Shown here: one piece after another, positions 43,551 to 52,169 of the stretch | How the letters are laid out: every line of letters begins with the position of its first letter | Numbering within the stretch: the first letter of the stretch is position 1 | Assembly: GCF_042466665.1 (NCBI RefSeq) | Contig: NZ_CP162102.1 | Coordinates: 2,108,001 to 2,172,000, forward strand | From: Peterkaempfera podocarpi | GTDB taxonomy: Bacteria; Actinomycetota; Actinomycetes; Streptomycetales; Streptomycetaceae | DNA length: 64,000 bases | Reading direction: 5' to 3' | Made by a program: the position numbers and the translations under genes | The notes under the pieces: generated by a model | Told to the model about the DNA's origin: nothing | Databases searched by the model: none | What the model saw: only the letters and a program-made list of their open reading frames with translations

Positions 43551-43808
43551 TCGATGAAGCGCACCAACGTCTACGCCGACCCGGAAGATCTCGCCATCAT
43601 CAAGGAAGCCGCCGCGCGCCGCGGCATCAGCGAAGCCGAGATCATCCGCCACGGCATCCATCTCGCCGCCATGGCCAGCCGCGTCTGGGACGAGCCCCTG
43701 TTCTCGCGGACCTTCGACGGCTCCGGACGCACACCCTCCAAGGAGGACGTCCGCGATGCGGTGGCGAATGCCGCTGCGCCGGCGGACGGGCGCGGGACCG
43801 CCGCGTGA
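43548..43808 (+). CDS. vapB: VapB-type antitoxin (ribbon-helix-helix)
   Basis: 86 residues from ATG 43548 (ATG 43530 and 43554 also in frame). N-terminal RHH DNA-binding part KRTNVYADPEDLAIIKEAAARRGISEAEIIR, read as RTNVYADPEDLAII and RRGISEAEIIRHGI; flexible C-terminus should wrap the toxin. The stop overlaps the toxin start by 4 bases (GTGA), classic toxin-antitoxin coupling. Confidence 0.88.
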   Translation: MSMKRTNVYADPEDLAIIKEAAARRGISEAEIIRHGIHLAAMASRVWDEPLFSRTFDGSGRTPSKEDVRDAVANAAAPADGRGTAA

Positions 43809-44248
43809 TCGTCGTCGTCGCCGACACCTCCGGTTTGCTGGCCGCGCTCGACTCCGCCCACCCGGAACACCACGCGTCCGGCGAGGCGCTGATGGCCGCG
43901 GGCCTCCTGGTGATGTCCCCCCTGCTGCTCGCCGAGGTCGACCATGTGGCCACGCGTGAACTCGGGCGGGTGGCCGCACTCAGCGCCGTCGACGACATCA
44001 CCCGCTGGATGCGGGTGAGCCGCGTCGTCGTACCGGAGATCACCGAGGCCCACCTGTCCACCGCCCAGTCGGTACGGGCCCGGTACAGCGCACTGGACCT
44101 GGATCTCACCGACGCCGTGAACGTCGCCCTCGCCGCCGACTACGACACCGACGCCGTCCTCACCCTCGACCGTCGTGACTTCCGCGCCCTGCGTCCCCTG
44201 GGCCGGCACAAGTCGTTCCGCCTCCTGCCCGACGACCTGCCGCTCTGA
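43805..44248 (+). CDS. vapC: VapC-type PIN-domain toxin ribonuclease
   Basis: 147 residues. PIN-domain acidic residues: D in VADTSGLLAALD (residue 7), E in LLLAEVDHVA, D in LDLTDAVNVALA and D in VLTLDRRDF. Probably cleaves a tRNA or rRNA when released from VapB. GTG start overlaps the antitoxin stop. High GC like the chromosome, so it belongs to the flank rather than the island. Confidence 0.9.
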   Translation: MIVVVADTSGLLAALDSAHPEHHASGEALMAAGLLVMSPLLLAEVDHVATRELGRVAALSAVDDITRWMRVSRVVVPEITEAHLSTAQSVRARYSALDLDLTDAVNVALAADYDTDAVLTLDRRDFRALRPLGRHKSFRLLPDDLPL

Positions 44249-44520
44249 GCGCAGAGGCCGCAGCCCCCTGGGCCCCGCAGCAATCCAGCCACACCGGACC
44301 CTGGCGGCGAGGCGGTTCGAGCCCGGCGGATCAGGCTGCGGACGGTGATGTCGTCGGGCAGTGACCCGAGTTCCCCAGGAGGTCCGAGATGCGGGCCGGA
44401 AACGGTGGATCAGGTCGGGCGGCGCCGGCAAGGGCGCGGCCGAAGGCGATGCCGTGGCCGCCGGTCATGCCCGGGCGCTTCCTGCCCCCTGGGGGTACGG
44501 AAGAGGCCGGCGCGGTGAGT

Positions 44521-44730
44521 TCAGTCCCGGCGGCGGCCGGCCGCGGCCCGGCGGAGCGACAGCCCGAGCAGCACCACGACGGCCGCGGGCGGCAGCCACC
44601 AGGCGTTGCTTCCGGTGTGCACCAGTCCGGCGGTGACGGCCAGTGCAAGCACGACGCCCAGCGCGACCCGCCAGTCGTCGCCGACGACGAAGTCGTACCA
44701 GAACGCGGCGACGGCGCGGATCCACCTCAT
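44521..44730 (-). CDS. Small membrane protein (69 residues)
   Basis: Two predicted helices (VALGVVLALAVTAGLVH and WWLPPAAVVVLLGLSL) after a conserved-looking start MRWIRAVAAFWYDFVVGDDW. ATGA overlap with the upstream membrane-protein gene shows they are one operon and likely partners. Function unknown. The 272 bases between vapC and this gene show nothing further. Confidence 0.75.
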   Translation of the reverse strand: MRWIRAVAAFWYDFVVGDDWRVALGVVLALAVTAGLVHTGSNAWWLPPAAVVVLLGLSLRRAAAGRRRD

Positions 44731-45509
44731 CGCGGACCGCCTTCCGCGGAGGTCCGCGGTGCCGGTGCCGATGCCGATGCCGATGCCGCGGTGCGGCGCA
44801 GCACCGCCGCGAAGCCGGCCGCCAGCAGCGCCACCGCCGGTACGAGGACCGGCAGGGCGGCATCGGAGCCGGGCCAGCGGGCCCCGGCCCCCTCGGTGGA
44901 CCAGAAGAGGCCGAAGGCGGTGAGCATGGTGCCCACCGCGAACTTCATGGTGTTCTCCGGGACCCTGGCGAGCGGCGCCCGGATCGCCAGGCCGAGGGCG
45001 GCGACGGCCAGGACCGCGGCGAGCGCACCAAGGGCGGCGAGGGGGATGTCGCGCCCGCTGCTGCCGAAGGTGACCACGATGAAAGCGACTTCGAGCCCCT
45101 CGAGGAAGACCCCCTTGAAGGCGAGGGTGAAGGCGTACCAGTCGCGGACCGGTCCGCGGCCGCCTGAGGCCGCGGCCCTGGCGGCGGTGAGCTGCCTGGC
45201 GTAGACCGCCTCCTCGTCGTGGTGCGCCCGGTGGCCCGAGGCGCGCAGTACGGCCTTGCGCAGCCACTGGAGTCCGAAGACCAGCAGCAGCGCTCCGACG
45301 ACCAGGCGCAGCGGGTCGAGCGGGATCAGGCCGATCGCGGGCCCCAGCGCGGCCACCGCGGCCGCGAGTGCGACCAGCGCGGCGCCGGTGCCCTGCAGGG
45401 CCGACCCCCAGTGCCGGCCGGTACCGGCCGCCAGGACGACGGTGAGCGCCTCCACTGCCTCCACCGCACAGGCCAGGAAGACCGTCAGCAGCAGCGCCCA
45501 GGCGCTCAT
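44727..45509 (-). CDS. COG4280-type multi-pass membrane protein
   Basis: 260 residues, about seven helices. Two similar acidic motifs in membrane segments, EAVEALTVVLAAG (residue 17) and EGLEVAFIVVTFG (near 140), separated by a cytoplasmic loop (HRAHHDEEAVYARQ). Repeated E-x-x-E-x elements recall metal transporters such as FTR1 (REGLE), so cation transport is possible but not shown. Poly-Ala/Ser/Pro tail. ATG 45509; overlaps the downstream small gene by 4 bases. Confidence 0.75.
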   Translation of the reverse strand: MSAWALLLTVFLACAVEAVEALTVVLAAGTGRHWGSALQGTGAALVALAAAVAALGPAIGLIPLDPLRLVVGALLLVFGLQWLRKAVLRASGHRAHHDEEAVYARQLTAARAAASGGRGPVRDWYAFTLAFKGVFLEGLEVAFIVVTFGSSGRDIPLAALGALAAVLAVAALGLAIRAPLARVPENTMKFAVGTMLTAFGLFWSTEGAGARWPGSDAALPVLVPAVALLAAGFAAVLRRTAASASASAPAPRTSAEGGPR

Positions 45510-45796
45510 GGGCGGGCCTCCGGGTCGGGGGCGGGGTGGTCGCCTGGTGTCATCGCTCCTCCGGGCTCCTCCGGGCGGACGCGGTGGAGCGGGCAGCTCC
45601 CGGGCTCCGGTGGCCGCGGGGCGGCGTCCGCCGGTGTGCACAGTCCAGCATGGACCCTCGCCGGCATGGACCCTCGGCGGGCGGCAGCCCCCCGGCGGGC
45701 CCGGCCCGGCGCCGGGTGCGGCAGCGCGGCGGCGGTAGGCTGGTGATCACGTTCACGCCCGGCCCACGAGGTGCCCCACCACCCCCAGGAGGACTG

Positions 45797-46633
45797 ATGG
45801 CGGTGGTCCAGCGGATCACCTCACGCAACGCCCGCTTCCAGCAGTGGCAGGCGCTGCTGGGCAACCGCAGCAAGCGGCAGCGGGCCGGGGAGTTCCTGGT
45901 GCAGGGAGTGCGGCCGATCACGGTGGCGGTGGAGCACGGCTGGCCGGTGCGGGCGCTGATCCATGACGCCGAGCGGCCGCTGTCCCGGTGGGCCCAGGAC
46001 CTGCTGCGCACCACGCGGGCCGACCGCTTTGCGATGTCCTCGGAGCTGCTGGCGGAGCTGGGCGAGAAGGAGCAGGCCGCACCCGAGCTGGTCGCGGTGC
46101 TGGAACTGCCGGCGGACGACCTGGGCCGGATCGCGGTCGGGGACGACTTCCTGGGGGTGCTCTTCGACCGGCCGACCAGCCCGGGGAACATCGGCTCCGT
46201 GATCCGCTCGGCGGACGCCTTCGGGGCCCACGGGGTGGTCGTCACCGGGCACGCCGCCGACGTCTACGACCCCAGGTCGGTGCGGGCCAGTACGGGATCG
46301 CTGTTCGCGCTGCCCGCAGTGCGGGTCCCCTCGCACCGTGAGGTGACGGCCTGGCTCGACGGGGAGCGGGCGCTGGGCCGTCCGGTCACGGTGGTGGGCA
46401 CCGACGAGAACGGCACGGCCGATGTCTTCGACGTCGACCTCACGGGGCCGGTGCTGCTGCTGGTGGGCAATGAGACCGCCGGGCTCAGCGCGGCCTGGCG
46501 TGAGCTGTGCGACCGGCTGGTCCGCATTCCCATGTCGGGCTCGGCCAGTTCGCTGAACGCCGCCAATGCGGCGACCGCGGTGCTGTACGAGGCCTCCCGG
46601 CAGCGGATCGCCGCCGGGAGTCGCTCGCGCTGA
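45797..46633 (+). CDS. TrmH/SpoU-type RNA 2'-O-methyltransferase
   Basis: 278 residues. N-terminal RNA-binding substrate domain, then SPOUT knot motifs: NIGSVIRSADAFG (motif 1), VGNETAGLS (motif 2) and IPMSGSASSLNAANAATAVLYE, read as IPMSGSASSLNAA (motif 3). Methylates a ribose in rRNA or tRNA; the target is not predictable, and thiostrepton-type resistance enzymes share the fold. ATG with AGGAGG 5 bases upstream. Confidence 0.92.
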   Translation: MAVVQRITSRNARFQQWQALLGNRSKRQRAGEFLVQGVRPITVAVEHGWPVRALIHDAERPLSRWAQDLLRTTRADRFAMSSELLAELGEKEQAAPELVAVLELPADDLGRIAVGDDFLGVLFDRPTSPGNIGSVIRSADAFGAHGVVVTGHAADVYDPRSVRASTGSLFALPAVRVPSHREVTAWLDGERALGRPVTVVGTDENGTADVFDVDLTGPVLLLVGNETAGLSAAWRELCDRLVRIPMSGSASSLNAANAATAVLYEASRQRIAAGSRSR

Positions 46634-46636
46634 GGC

Positions 46637-46870
46637 TCAGGGGGTGGCCGGGGTGACCGGCGTGACCTTCTCACGGAAGGCCGCCAAGCAGGGCTCGCAG
46701 TACTGCTCGGCGGCGGGTTCGGTCTCCTGGACGGGTTGGACGGCTGCGTCGCGGTGGAGTTCACGGCCGCACAGCGCGACATCCGCGCCGCTGGCCACGA
46801 CGTGCCAGAAGTCGACCGGCCGGTCGCCGTCGAGCTCTGCGGGGCCGTGTTCCGCTCTCATCTCGTGCAT
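46637..46870 (-). CDS. Small hypothetical protein with paired Cys
   Basis: 77 residues, ATG 46870 with GGAGG 6 bases upstream. PVDFWHVVASGADVALCGREL then YCEPCLAAF, giving three Cys that could bind zinc together with nearby His. Convergent with the methyltransferase gene 3 bases away. Function unknown. Confidence 0.7.
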   Translation of the reverse strand: MHEMRAEHGPAELDGDRPVDFWHVVASGADVALCGRELHRDAAVQPVQETEPAAEQYCEPCLAAFREKVTPVTPATP

Positions 46871-47507
46871 TGCCTGCCTCCAGGGCATCGTGGCCGGGCC
46901 GGGAGTCGCACCGCCAACCATGCCTACACCGGAACGCTAAGCCGGATGGGTCGCTCCGGCACGCCGAGCGGTCCGGACGGATGACCGGCTGACCGCCCCT
47001 GGGGGGATGCCTGGTCCGGCGGGGCGGGGCGGCCCCAGCAGGGGCGCGGAGGCCGGCCGGACGCGCCTGCGCACAGTGGACGGCCGCGCGCCGGTGGCCG
47101 CCCCCGATCCGGGCGCCGAGGGCCGCGCCGCGGTCACCCAACTCTGTCGCTCCACAATGTTTCTGACGACATATCGGCCAGGCGTGGCCATACCTGCCCA
47201 CCCCGCCTGGGGCGCGCGCGGCTCTGCGCACGCCTCATCACATGTTCACGCAACCGCGAGCCGCTTGCACCCCGACCCGGGTTTGTCAAGTCCCCCCTCC
47301 CGGGTGGCAATCGGACGGCTATGCTCCTGACTGCTCAGCGCACCGGGCCGATTACTCCAGGTCAGGACGGTCGGCGTGCCCCGGCGTGCACACATGCCGC
47401 GAGCGCCGGCCGTTCCGCCGGTTCACCCGATCGGCCGTATCCCCGACGCCGGCCGCTCGTTGTCCCGATAGTCGTTCCAAATCCATTCAACTGCTTTGAG
47501 GACGCCG
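46871..47507. other. Intergenic region upstream of conservon 2
   Basis: About 640 bases with no convincing gene; should contain the conservon 2 promoter. A TATGCT hexamer (47320-47325) could be a -10 box, but no -35 box at proper spacing was recognised. Confidence 0.4.
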
Positions 47508-49043
47508 ATGGTTCGTACTGGAACGCCATCCGCAGGGCACCAGCCCGCCTCCCCGCTCGTCTGGATAGTCCCACCCGTGCTGATGGCCGCCTGCACGGTG
47601 GCCGCGGTGATCGTGGTGGTCCAGGCAGCCCGGGTGCCGGTCGCATGGTGCGGTGCCGCGGCGACGGCAGCGGTGCTGCTGATCGCCGGAGAGACCGCCC
47701 GCCGAGGGCGGGCGATCACCGTGCTGCGCCGTCGGCATGCCGACCAGGAGGCCGGACTGCACCGGCTGATGGCCGAGCAGGAGGCCGAGACAGCCCGACT
47801 CGCCGAGGTGCTGCTGCCCGAGGCGGTGGCGCGGCTGCAGCGCGGCGAGTCCGCGGCGGAGGTACTGAAGAGCGCGGCCTACGAGGCCGAGCTGGACCCG
47901 GGCTTCTCCACCGCGCACCAGGCCGTGCTGCGCACCGTGGTGGAGGCCGTGGTCGCCGAGGAGGACCTGCGCGACTCCGCGCAGCGTGCCTTCGTCAACA
48001 TCGCCCGACGCGTGCAGGCGATCGTCCACCAGCAGGCACAGGACCTGCGGGAGATGGAGCACCGCCACGGCGAGGACCCCGAGGTCTTCGGCGATCTGCT
48101 GCACATCGACCACGGCACCGCGCTGATCGGCCGGCTGGCCGACTCCATCGCCGTCCTCGGCGGCGCCCGGCCCGGACGCCAGTGGAGCCAGCCGGTGTCC
48201 ATGTTCAGCGTGCTGCGCGGCGCCATGTCGCGGATCCTGGACTACCAGCGGGTCGACCTGCACTCGGTCGCCGAGGTGGCCGTGGTCGGCCCGGCGGCGG
48301 AGCCGCTGATCCACGCCCTGGCCGAGCTGCTGGACAACGCCACCCGCTACTCCCCGCCGCAGACCCGGGTCCACCTCAGCGCCACCGAGGTGCAGTCCGG
48401 GGTGGCCGTGGAGATCGAGGACGGCGGCCTGGGCATGGGCGAGGAGGCCCGCGACCGGGCCGAGCAGGTGCTCACCCACTCCTCCGCGGGCATCGACCTC
48501 ACCGACCTCGGCGAGACGCCCCGGCTCGGCCTGGCCGTGGTCGGCCGGCTCGCCCAGGCCTACGGCTTCCAGGTGTCGCTGCGGCCGTCCGCGTACGCGG
48601 GCGTCCGGGCGGTCATGGTGATCCCCGGCGATGTGCTGACCTCGGTGCCGGCGCCCCGCTCGGTACCCCGGCCGGGCACCATGCCGCCGCCGCGGCCGAT
48701 GCCCACCCGCCCTGCACAGCCCCGGCCGGGGGCGCAGGCACCGGCGCCCGTCCCCGCGATGGCGGAGCGGCAGGAGCAGTCCGCCGGGGTGGAGCACAAC
48801 GCCTACGGCCTCCCGCAGCGGCGGCGCCGGGCGCCGGCGGCGGCGCCCGGACCCGGCGGGGTGGCGGCATCCTCCCCGCCACCGCCCAGACGATCGGCAC
48901 CGGCACCGTCGGCCGGCCCCGAGCAGCCGGTGCAGCCGGGCATCTGGCTGGCCGCCTTCCAGGCCGGGATCAACGGCGAGACCCCGACCACCGCAGGACC
49001 TGCACGGCGTCCGTCTGACGGCTCATCGGAGGAGGGGAAGTAG
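47508..49043 (+). CDS. cvnA: Conservon 2 sensor-kinase-like ATPase CvnA
   Basis: 511 residues. Two close membrane segments (about 18-38 and 45-62), coiled-coil region rich in Glu and Ala (75-105), GHKL ATPase about 265-375 with N-box ALAELLDNATRYSPP and EDGGLGMGEEA. Pro/Ala-rich tail with an RRRRAP patch, ending in an acidic stretch. ATG 47508 with GAGG; TTG 47496 also in frame. Sequence is related to, but clearly diverged from, the CvnA of conservon 1 (two membrane helices instead of one). Confidence 0.93.
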   Translation: MVRTGTPSAGHQPASPLVWIVPPVLMAACTVAAVIVVVQAARVPVAWCGAAATAAVLLIAGETARRGRAITVLRRRHADQEAGLHRLMAEQEAETARLAEVLLPEAVARLQRGESAAEVLKSAAYEAELDPGFSTAHQAVLRTVVEAVVAEEDLRDSAQRAFVNIARRVQAIVHQQAQDLREMEHRHGEDPEVFGDLLHIDHGTALIGRLADSIAVLGGARPGRQWSQPVSMFSVLRGAMSRILDYQRVDLHSVAEVAVVGPAAEPLIHALAELLDNATRYSPPQTRVHLSATEVQSGVAVEIEDGGLGMGEEARDRAEQVLTHSSAGIDLTDLGETPRLGLAVVGRLAQAYGFQVSLRPSAYAGVRAVMVIPGDVLTSVPAPRSVPRPGTMPPPRPMPTRPAQPRPGAQAPAPVPAMAERQEQSAGVEHNAYGLPQRRRRAPAAAPGPGGVAASSPPPPRRSAPAPSAGPEQPVQPGIWLAAFQAGINGETPTTAGPARRPSDGSSEEGK

Positions 49044-49045
49044 CG

Positions 49046-49456
49046 GTGTTGCAGCAGCAGCGACCCAATATGGACTGGATGCTCCAGGACCTGGCGACCA
49101 GTGTGCCGTGTACCCGGCAGGTGGTGGTGCTGTCCTCGGACGGGCTGCGGATGGCCCAGTACGGCACCGACGCGGACACCGCCGACCGTCTCGCCGCGGC
49201 CTGCGCGGGCCTGCAGAGCCTGTCCGCGGCGGTCGCCGCGGAGTTCCCGCACGGCGAGGGCCTGATGCGGCTGGTCGTGATCGAGATCGACGGCGGCTTC
49301 TTCTATCTGATGGCGGCCGGCGCCGGGGCGTATCTCGCGGTGCTCGCCGACGAAGGGGTGGACGCCGGGCTGATGGGCCAGCGGATGCGGGACCTGGTGC
49401 TGCGGATCGGTGAGCACCTCACCAGCCCGCCGCGCGTCGACGGGGCCGTCACATGA
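49046..49456 (+). CDS. cvnB: Conservon 2 roadblock/LC7 protein CvnB
   Basis: 136 residues from GTG 49046, 2 bases past cvnA, GGAGGGGAAG upstream. Roadblock fold with MDWMLQDLATSVPCTRQVVVL (read in two parts) and FFYLMAAGAGAYLAVLAD. Presumed regulator of CvnD. Overlaps cvnC by 4 bases. Confidence 0.94.
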   Translation: MLQQQRPNMDWMLQDLATSVPCTRQVVVLSSDGLRMAQYGTDADTADRLAAACAGLQSLSAAVAAEFPHGEGLMRLVVIEIDGGFFYLMAAGAGAYLAVLADEGVDAGLMGQRMRDLVLRIGEHLTSPPRVDGAVT

Positions 49457-49812
49457 GCGGAGCCGGCGAGGAGACGACCGACGACGGCCCGGAGCGCATG
49501 TATGTGATCACCGGAGGCCGCAGCCAGGCAGGCGGGCAGGACCGGCTGGACCTGGTCACCCTGGTGGTGGCCCGGTCCCAGCCGGAGCCCGGGATGCCTC
49601 CCGAGCACACCGCCATCGTGCGGATGTGCCACTACCCGCTCTCGGTGGCGGAGATCTCCGCCTATCTGGAGCTGCCGGTGAGCGCGGTGAAGGTGCTGCT
49701 CGCGGATCTGCTGGCCGGGGGGCGGGTGGAGGCCAGGGCACCGGTCCCCGCTGCCTCGCTCCCCGACATCGAACTCTTGGAGGCGGTGATGCATGGACTT
49801 CAGAAGCTCTGA
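49453..49812 (+). CDS. cvnC: Conservon 2 DUF742 protein CvnC
   Basis: 119 residues. ATG overlaps cvnB stop. DUF742 with RMYVITGGRS at the start and the winged-helix-like PLSVAEISAYLELPVSAVKV. Ends in common with the family (LLEAVMHGLQKL). Overlaps cvnD by 20 bases. Confidence 0.93.
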   Translation: MSGAGEETTDDGPERMYVITGGRSQAGGQDRLDLVTLVVARSQPEPGMPPEHTAIVRMCHYPLSVAEISAYLELPVSAVKVLLADLLAGGRVEARAPVPAASLPDIELLEAVMHGLQKL

Positions 49813-50422
49813 GAGGCTGCTGCCCGGCCCACGGCAGGAGGACACCCTGCCCGCATCGGCCACCGCCGCCGTCAAGGTGGTGATCGTCGGCGGCTTCGGG
49901 GTCGGCAAGACCACCCTGGTCGGCTCGGTGAGCGAGATCCGCCCGCTGACCACCGAGGAGACCATGACCCGGGCCGGGGTCGGGGTGGACGACACGGCCG
50001 GGGTGGAGCGCAAGACCTCCACCACCGTGGCGATGGACTTCGGCCGGATCAGCCTCAATGAACAGCTGGTGCTGTACCTGTTCGGCACCCCCGGCCAGGA
50101 GCGGTTCTGGTTCCTGTGGAACCGGCTCTTCGACGGCGCGCTGGGGGCGGTGGTCCTGCTCGACACCCGTCGGCTGGAGGTCAGCTTCGATGTGATCGGC
50201 AGACTGGAGGAACGCCGGGTGCCCTTCGTGGTCGCGGTCAACGCCTTCCCTGATGCCCCGTCACATCCGGTGGCCCAGCTGCGCTCGGCGCTGGATCTCG
50301 ACGACTCCGTGCCGATGGTCGACTGCGACGCCCGGCTCCGCTCCTCCAGCAGGGACGTCCTGCTGACCCTGATGCGCTATCTGTACACCCTCTCCGCGAC
50401 CGCGACCCGGGAGCCGAAGTGA
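49793..50422 (+). CDS. cvnD: Conservon 2 MglA-like GTPase CvnD
   Basis: 209 residues. P-loop GGFGVGKTTLVG, switch EETMTRAG, G3-equivalent GTPGQERF, G4-like VAVNAFPDAP without NKxD. ATG 49793 lies inside cvnC; AGGCGG-type site upstream. Overlaps the P450 start by 4 bases. Confidence 0.93.
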   Translation: MDFRSSERLLPGPRQEDTLPASATAAVKVVIVGGFGVGKTTLVGSVSEIRPLTTEETMTRAGVGVDDTAGVERKTSTTVAMDFGRISLNEQLVLYLFGTPGQERFWFLWNRLFDGALGAVVLLDTRRLEVSFDVIGRLEERRVPFVVAVNAFPDAPSHPVAQLRSALDLDDSVPMVDCDARLRSSSRDVLLTLMRYLYTLSATATREPK

Positions 50423-51876
50423 CCGCCCCTTACCCCGACCATGCGCAGAGCGCGACCACCCCGCCCCCGGGCTGCCCCGCCCATGTCCCGGAACAGGGCT
50501 CCGCGGGCGCCGGGACCGGCGGACCGGTCCGGTTCTACGGCCCGGCCGCCGAGGCGGACCCCATCGGGCTCTACGAGGAACTGCGCAAACGGCACGGGTC
50601 CGTCGCCCCCGTACTGCTGGACGGCGATGTGCCCGCCTGGCTGGTGCTCGGCTACCGGGAGAACCTGGAGGTCACCCGTGCACCCAAGCGGTTCTCCCGG
50701 GACTCGCGGATCTGGCGCGACCTGCTGGAGGGCCGGGTCCCCGCCGACTCCCCGCTACTGCCGATGGTCAGCTGGCGTCCCGACTGCCTCTCCGCCGACG
50801 GCGCGGAGCACCAGCGGCTGCGCGGCGCGGTCACCGACAGTCTCAACCGCTTCGACCGCCGGGGCATCCGCCGGCAGATCCATCGCATCGCCAACCGGCT
50901 GATCGACGGCTTTGTCGCCGAGGGCAGGGCCGAACTGCTCACCCAGTACGCCCAGCATGTGCCGATGCTGGTGCTGACCCATCTGCTGGGGCTGCCCGAG
51001 GAGGCCGGTCCGCGGCTGGTGACGGCCAGCGCCGATCTGATGACCGGCACCGAGCGGGCCGCCGCGGCCAACGACTACATCCTGGAGACCCTGCGGCAGC
51101 TGGTGCAGCGCAAGAAGGCGGCCCCCGGCGAGGACTTCACCTCCTGGATGATCGCCCACCCCTCCCGGCTGACCGACGAGGAGGTGCAGAACCATCTGCG
51201 GCTGGTGCTGATCGCGGCCAATGAGACCACCACCAACCTGATCGCGAACACCCTGCGGGTGGTCCTCACCGACAAGCGCTTCCGGGCCTCGCTCGCCGGT
51301 GTCCGGATGACGGTGGCCGACGCCGTCGAACAGGTGCTGTGGAACGAGCCTCCGCTGACTGCCTGCCCGGGCGGCTGGGCCACCGCCGACACCGAGCTCG
51401 ACGGGCGTCTGATCCGGGCCGGGGACATGGTCCTGCTGGGTCTGGCCGCGGCCAACACCGACACCTCGGTACGGCCCGACGTCAATGCGCCGGTGCGCGG
51501 CAACCGCTCGCATCTGGCGTTCAGCGGCGGGGCGCACATGTGCCCCGGGGGCGACATCGGCCGGGCGATCACGGACGCCGCCGTGGACACCCTGCTGATC
51601 CGGCTGCCCGACCTGCGGCTGTCGGTGCCCGAGGAGGATCTCGGCTGGCGCTCCTCCATCTGGGCCCGCCATCTGGAGGCGCTGCCCGCCGAGTTCGCCC
51701 CCCGCCGGCCGGAGCCTCCCGAGGAGCCCTCGGGCCGGCTGGGGACCACCACCTCACGGGCCCCGGTGGCCACCGGGGCCGCAGGCGCCACGGCCCGTTA
51801 TCCGGTGCCCCGCCCGGCTCAGGCCGGACGGCGGTCACGCTGGCGGGCGGTCGCCCGCTGGCTGCTGGGCCGCTGA
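50419..51876 (+). CDS. cvnE: Conservon 2 cytochrome P450, CYP157-like (CvnE)
   Basis: 485 residues. GTG start in a 4-base overlap with cvnD. Heme Cys in FSGGAHMCPGG near residue 375. K-helix reads AVEQVLW: both residues of ExxR are lost (Glu to Gln, Arg to Trp) if aligned with AVEELLR of normal P450s, so it is even more diverged than the CvnE of conservon 1. I-helix IAANETTTN has the usual E-T-T. C-terminal tail (430-485) Pro/Gly-rich and basic. No CYP154 partner follows here. Confidence 0.9.
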   Translation: MTAPYPDHAQSATTPPPGCPAHVPEQGSAGAGTGGPVRFYGPAAEADPIGLYEELRKRHGSVAPVLLDGDVPAWLVLGYRENLEVTRAPKRFSRDSRIWRDLLEGRVPADSPLLPMVSWRPDCLSADGAEHQRLRGAVTDSLNRFDRRGIRRQIHRIANRLIDGFVAEGRAELLTQYAQHVPMLVLTHLLGLPEEAGPRLVTASADLMTGTERAAAANDYILETLRQLVQRKKAAPGEDFTSWMIAHPSRLTDEEVQNHLRLVLIAANETTTNLIANTLRVVLTDKRFRASLAGVRMTVADAVEQVLWNEPPLTACPGGWATADTELDGRLIRAGDMVLLGLAAANTDTSVRPDVNAPVRGNRSHLAFSGGAHMCPGGDIGRAITDAAVDTLLIRLPDLRLSVPEEDLGWRSSIWARHLEALPAEFAPRRPEPPEEPSGRLGTTTSRAPVATGAAGATARYPVPRPAQAGRRSRWRAVARWLLGR

Positions 51877-51881
51877 CCACC

Positions 51882-51936
51882 CCGGGGCCTGCCGCCGGAC
51901 CACGCTCCCCACGGGGCGTCCGGCGGCAGGCCCCGG
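51882..51936 (+). terminator. Terminator of conservon 2 operon
   Basis: 19-base perfect arms (51882-51900 and 51918-51936; core GGCCTGCCGCCGGAC / GTCCGGCGGCAGGCC), 5 bases past the P450 stop. Confidence 0.85.
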
Positions 51937-52075
51937 CGTACGGCGGCGCCCGAGCGACAGCGCGCAAGGGGCAGCACCCGAGCCGCAGCTCCCGGAAGCG
52001 GTACGACCGGCGGCGGCGTGCGCGGTCGGCACGGGAAGGCCTGCAACCCGTCGCCGCCGACGGCTCGGCGGACGA

Positions 52076-52137
52076 CCGACCGCCGGGCACCCAAACGCCG
52101 GACGCCCGACCGCCGGGCACCCAAACGCCGGACGCCC
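52076..52137. repeat. 30-bp tandem repeat, two copies
   Basis: Identical sequence at a 30-base shift over 32 bases (unit begins CCGACCGCCGGGCACCCAAA). Non-coding, between conservon 2 and the EamA gene; no role apparent. Confidence 0.7.
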
Positions 52138-52169
52138 CGACGGCAGCCGGTGCATGAAGCGGTGCCCGA

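Noticed and set aside
44249..44520. Possible small minus-strand gene
   Set aside because: Frames of 40-50 codons without ribosome site, domain or consistent codon bias.
17590..51876. Conservon 2 as a recent duplicate of conservon 1
   Set aside because: The corresponding proteins differ widely (one versus two membrane helices in CvnA, different P450 K-helix), so they are old paralogues.
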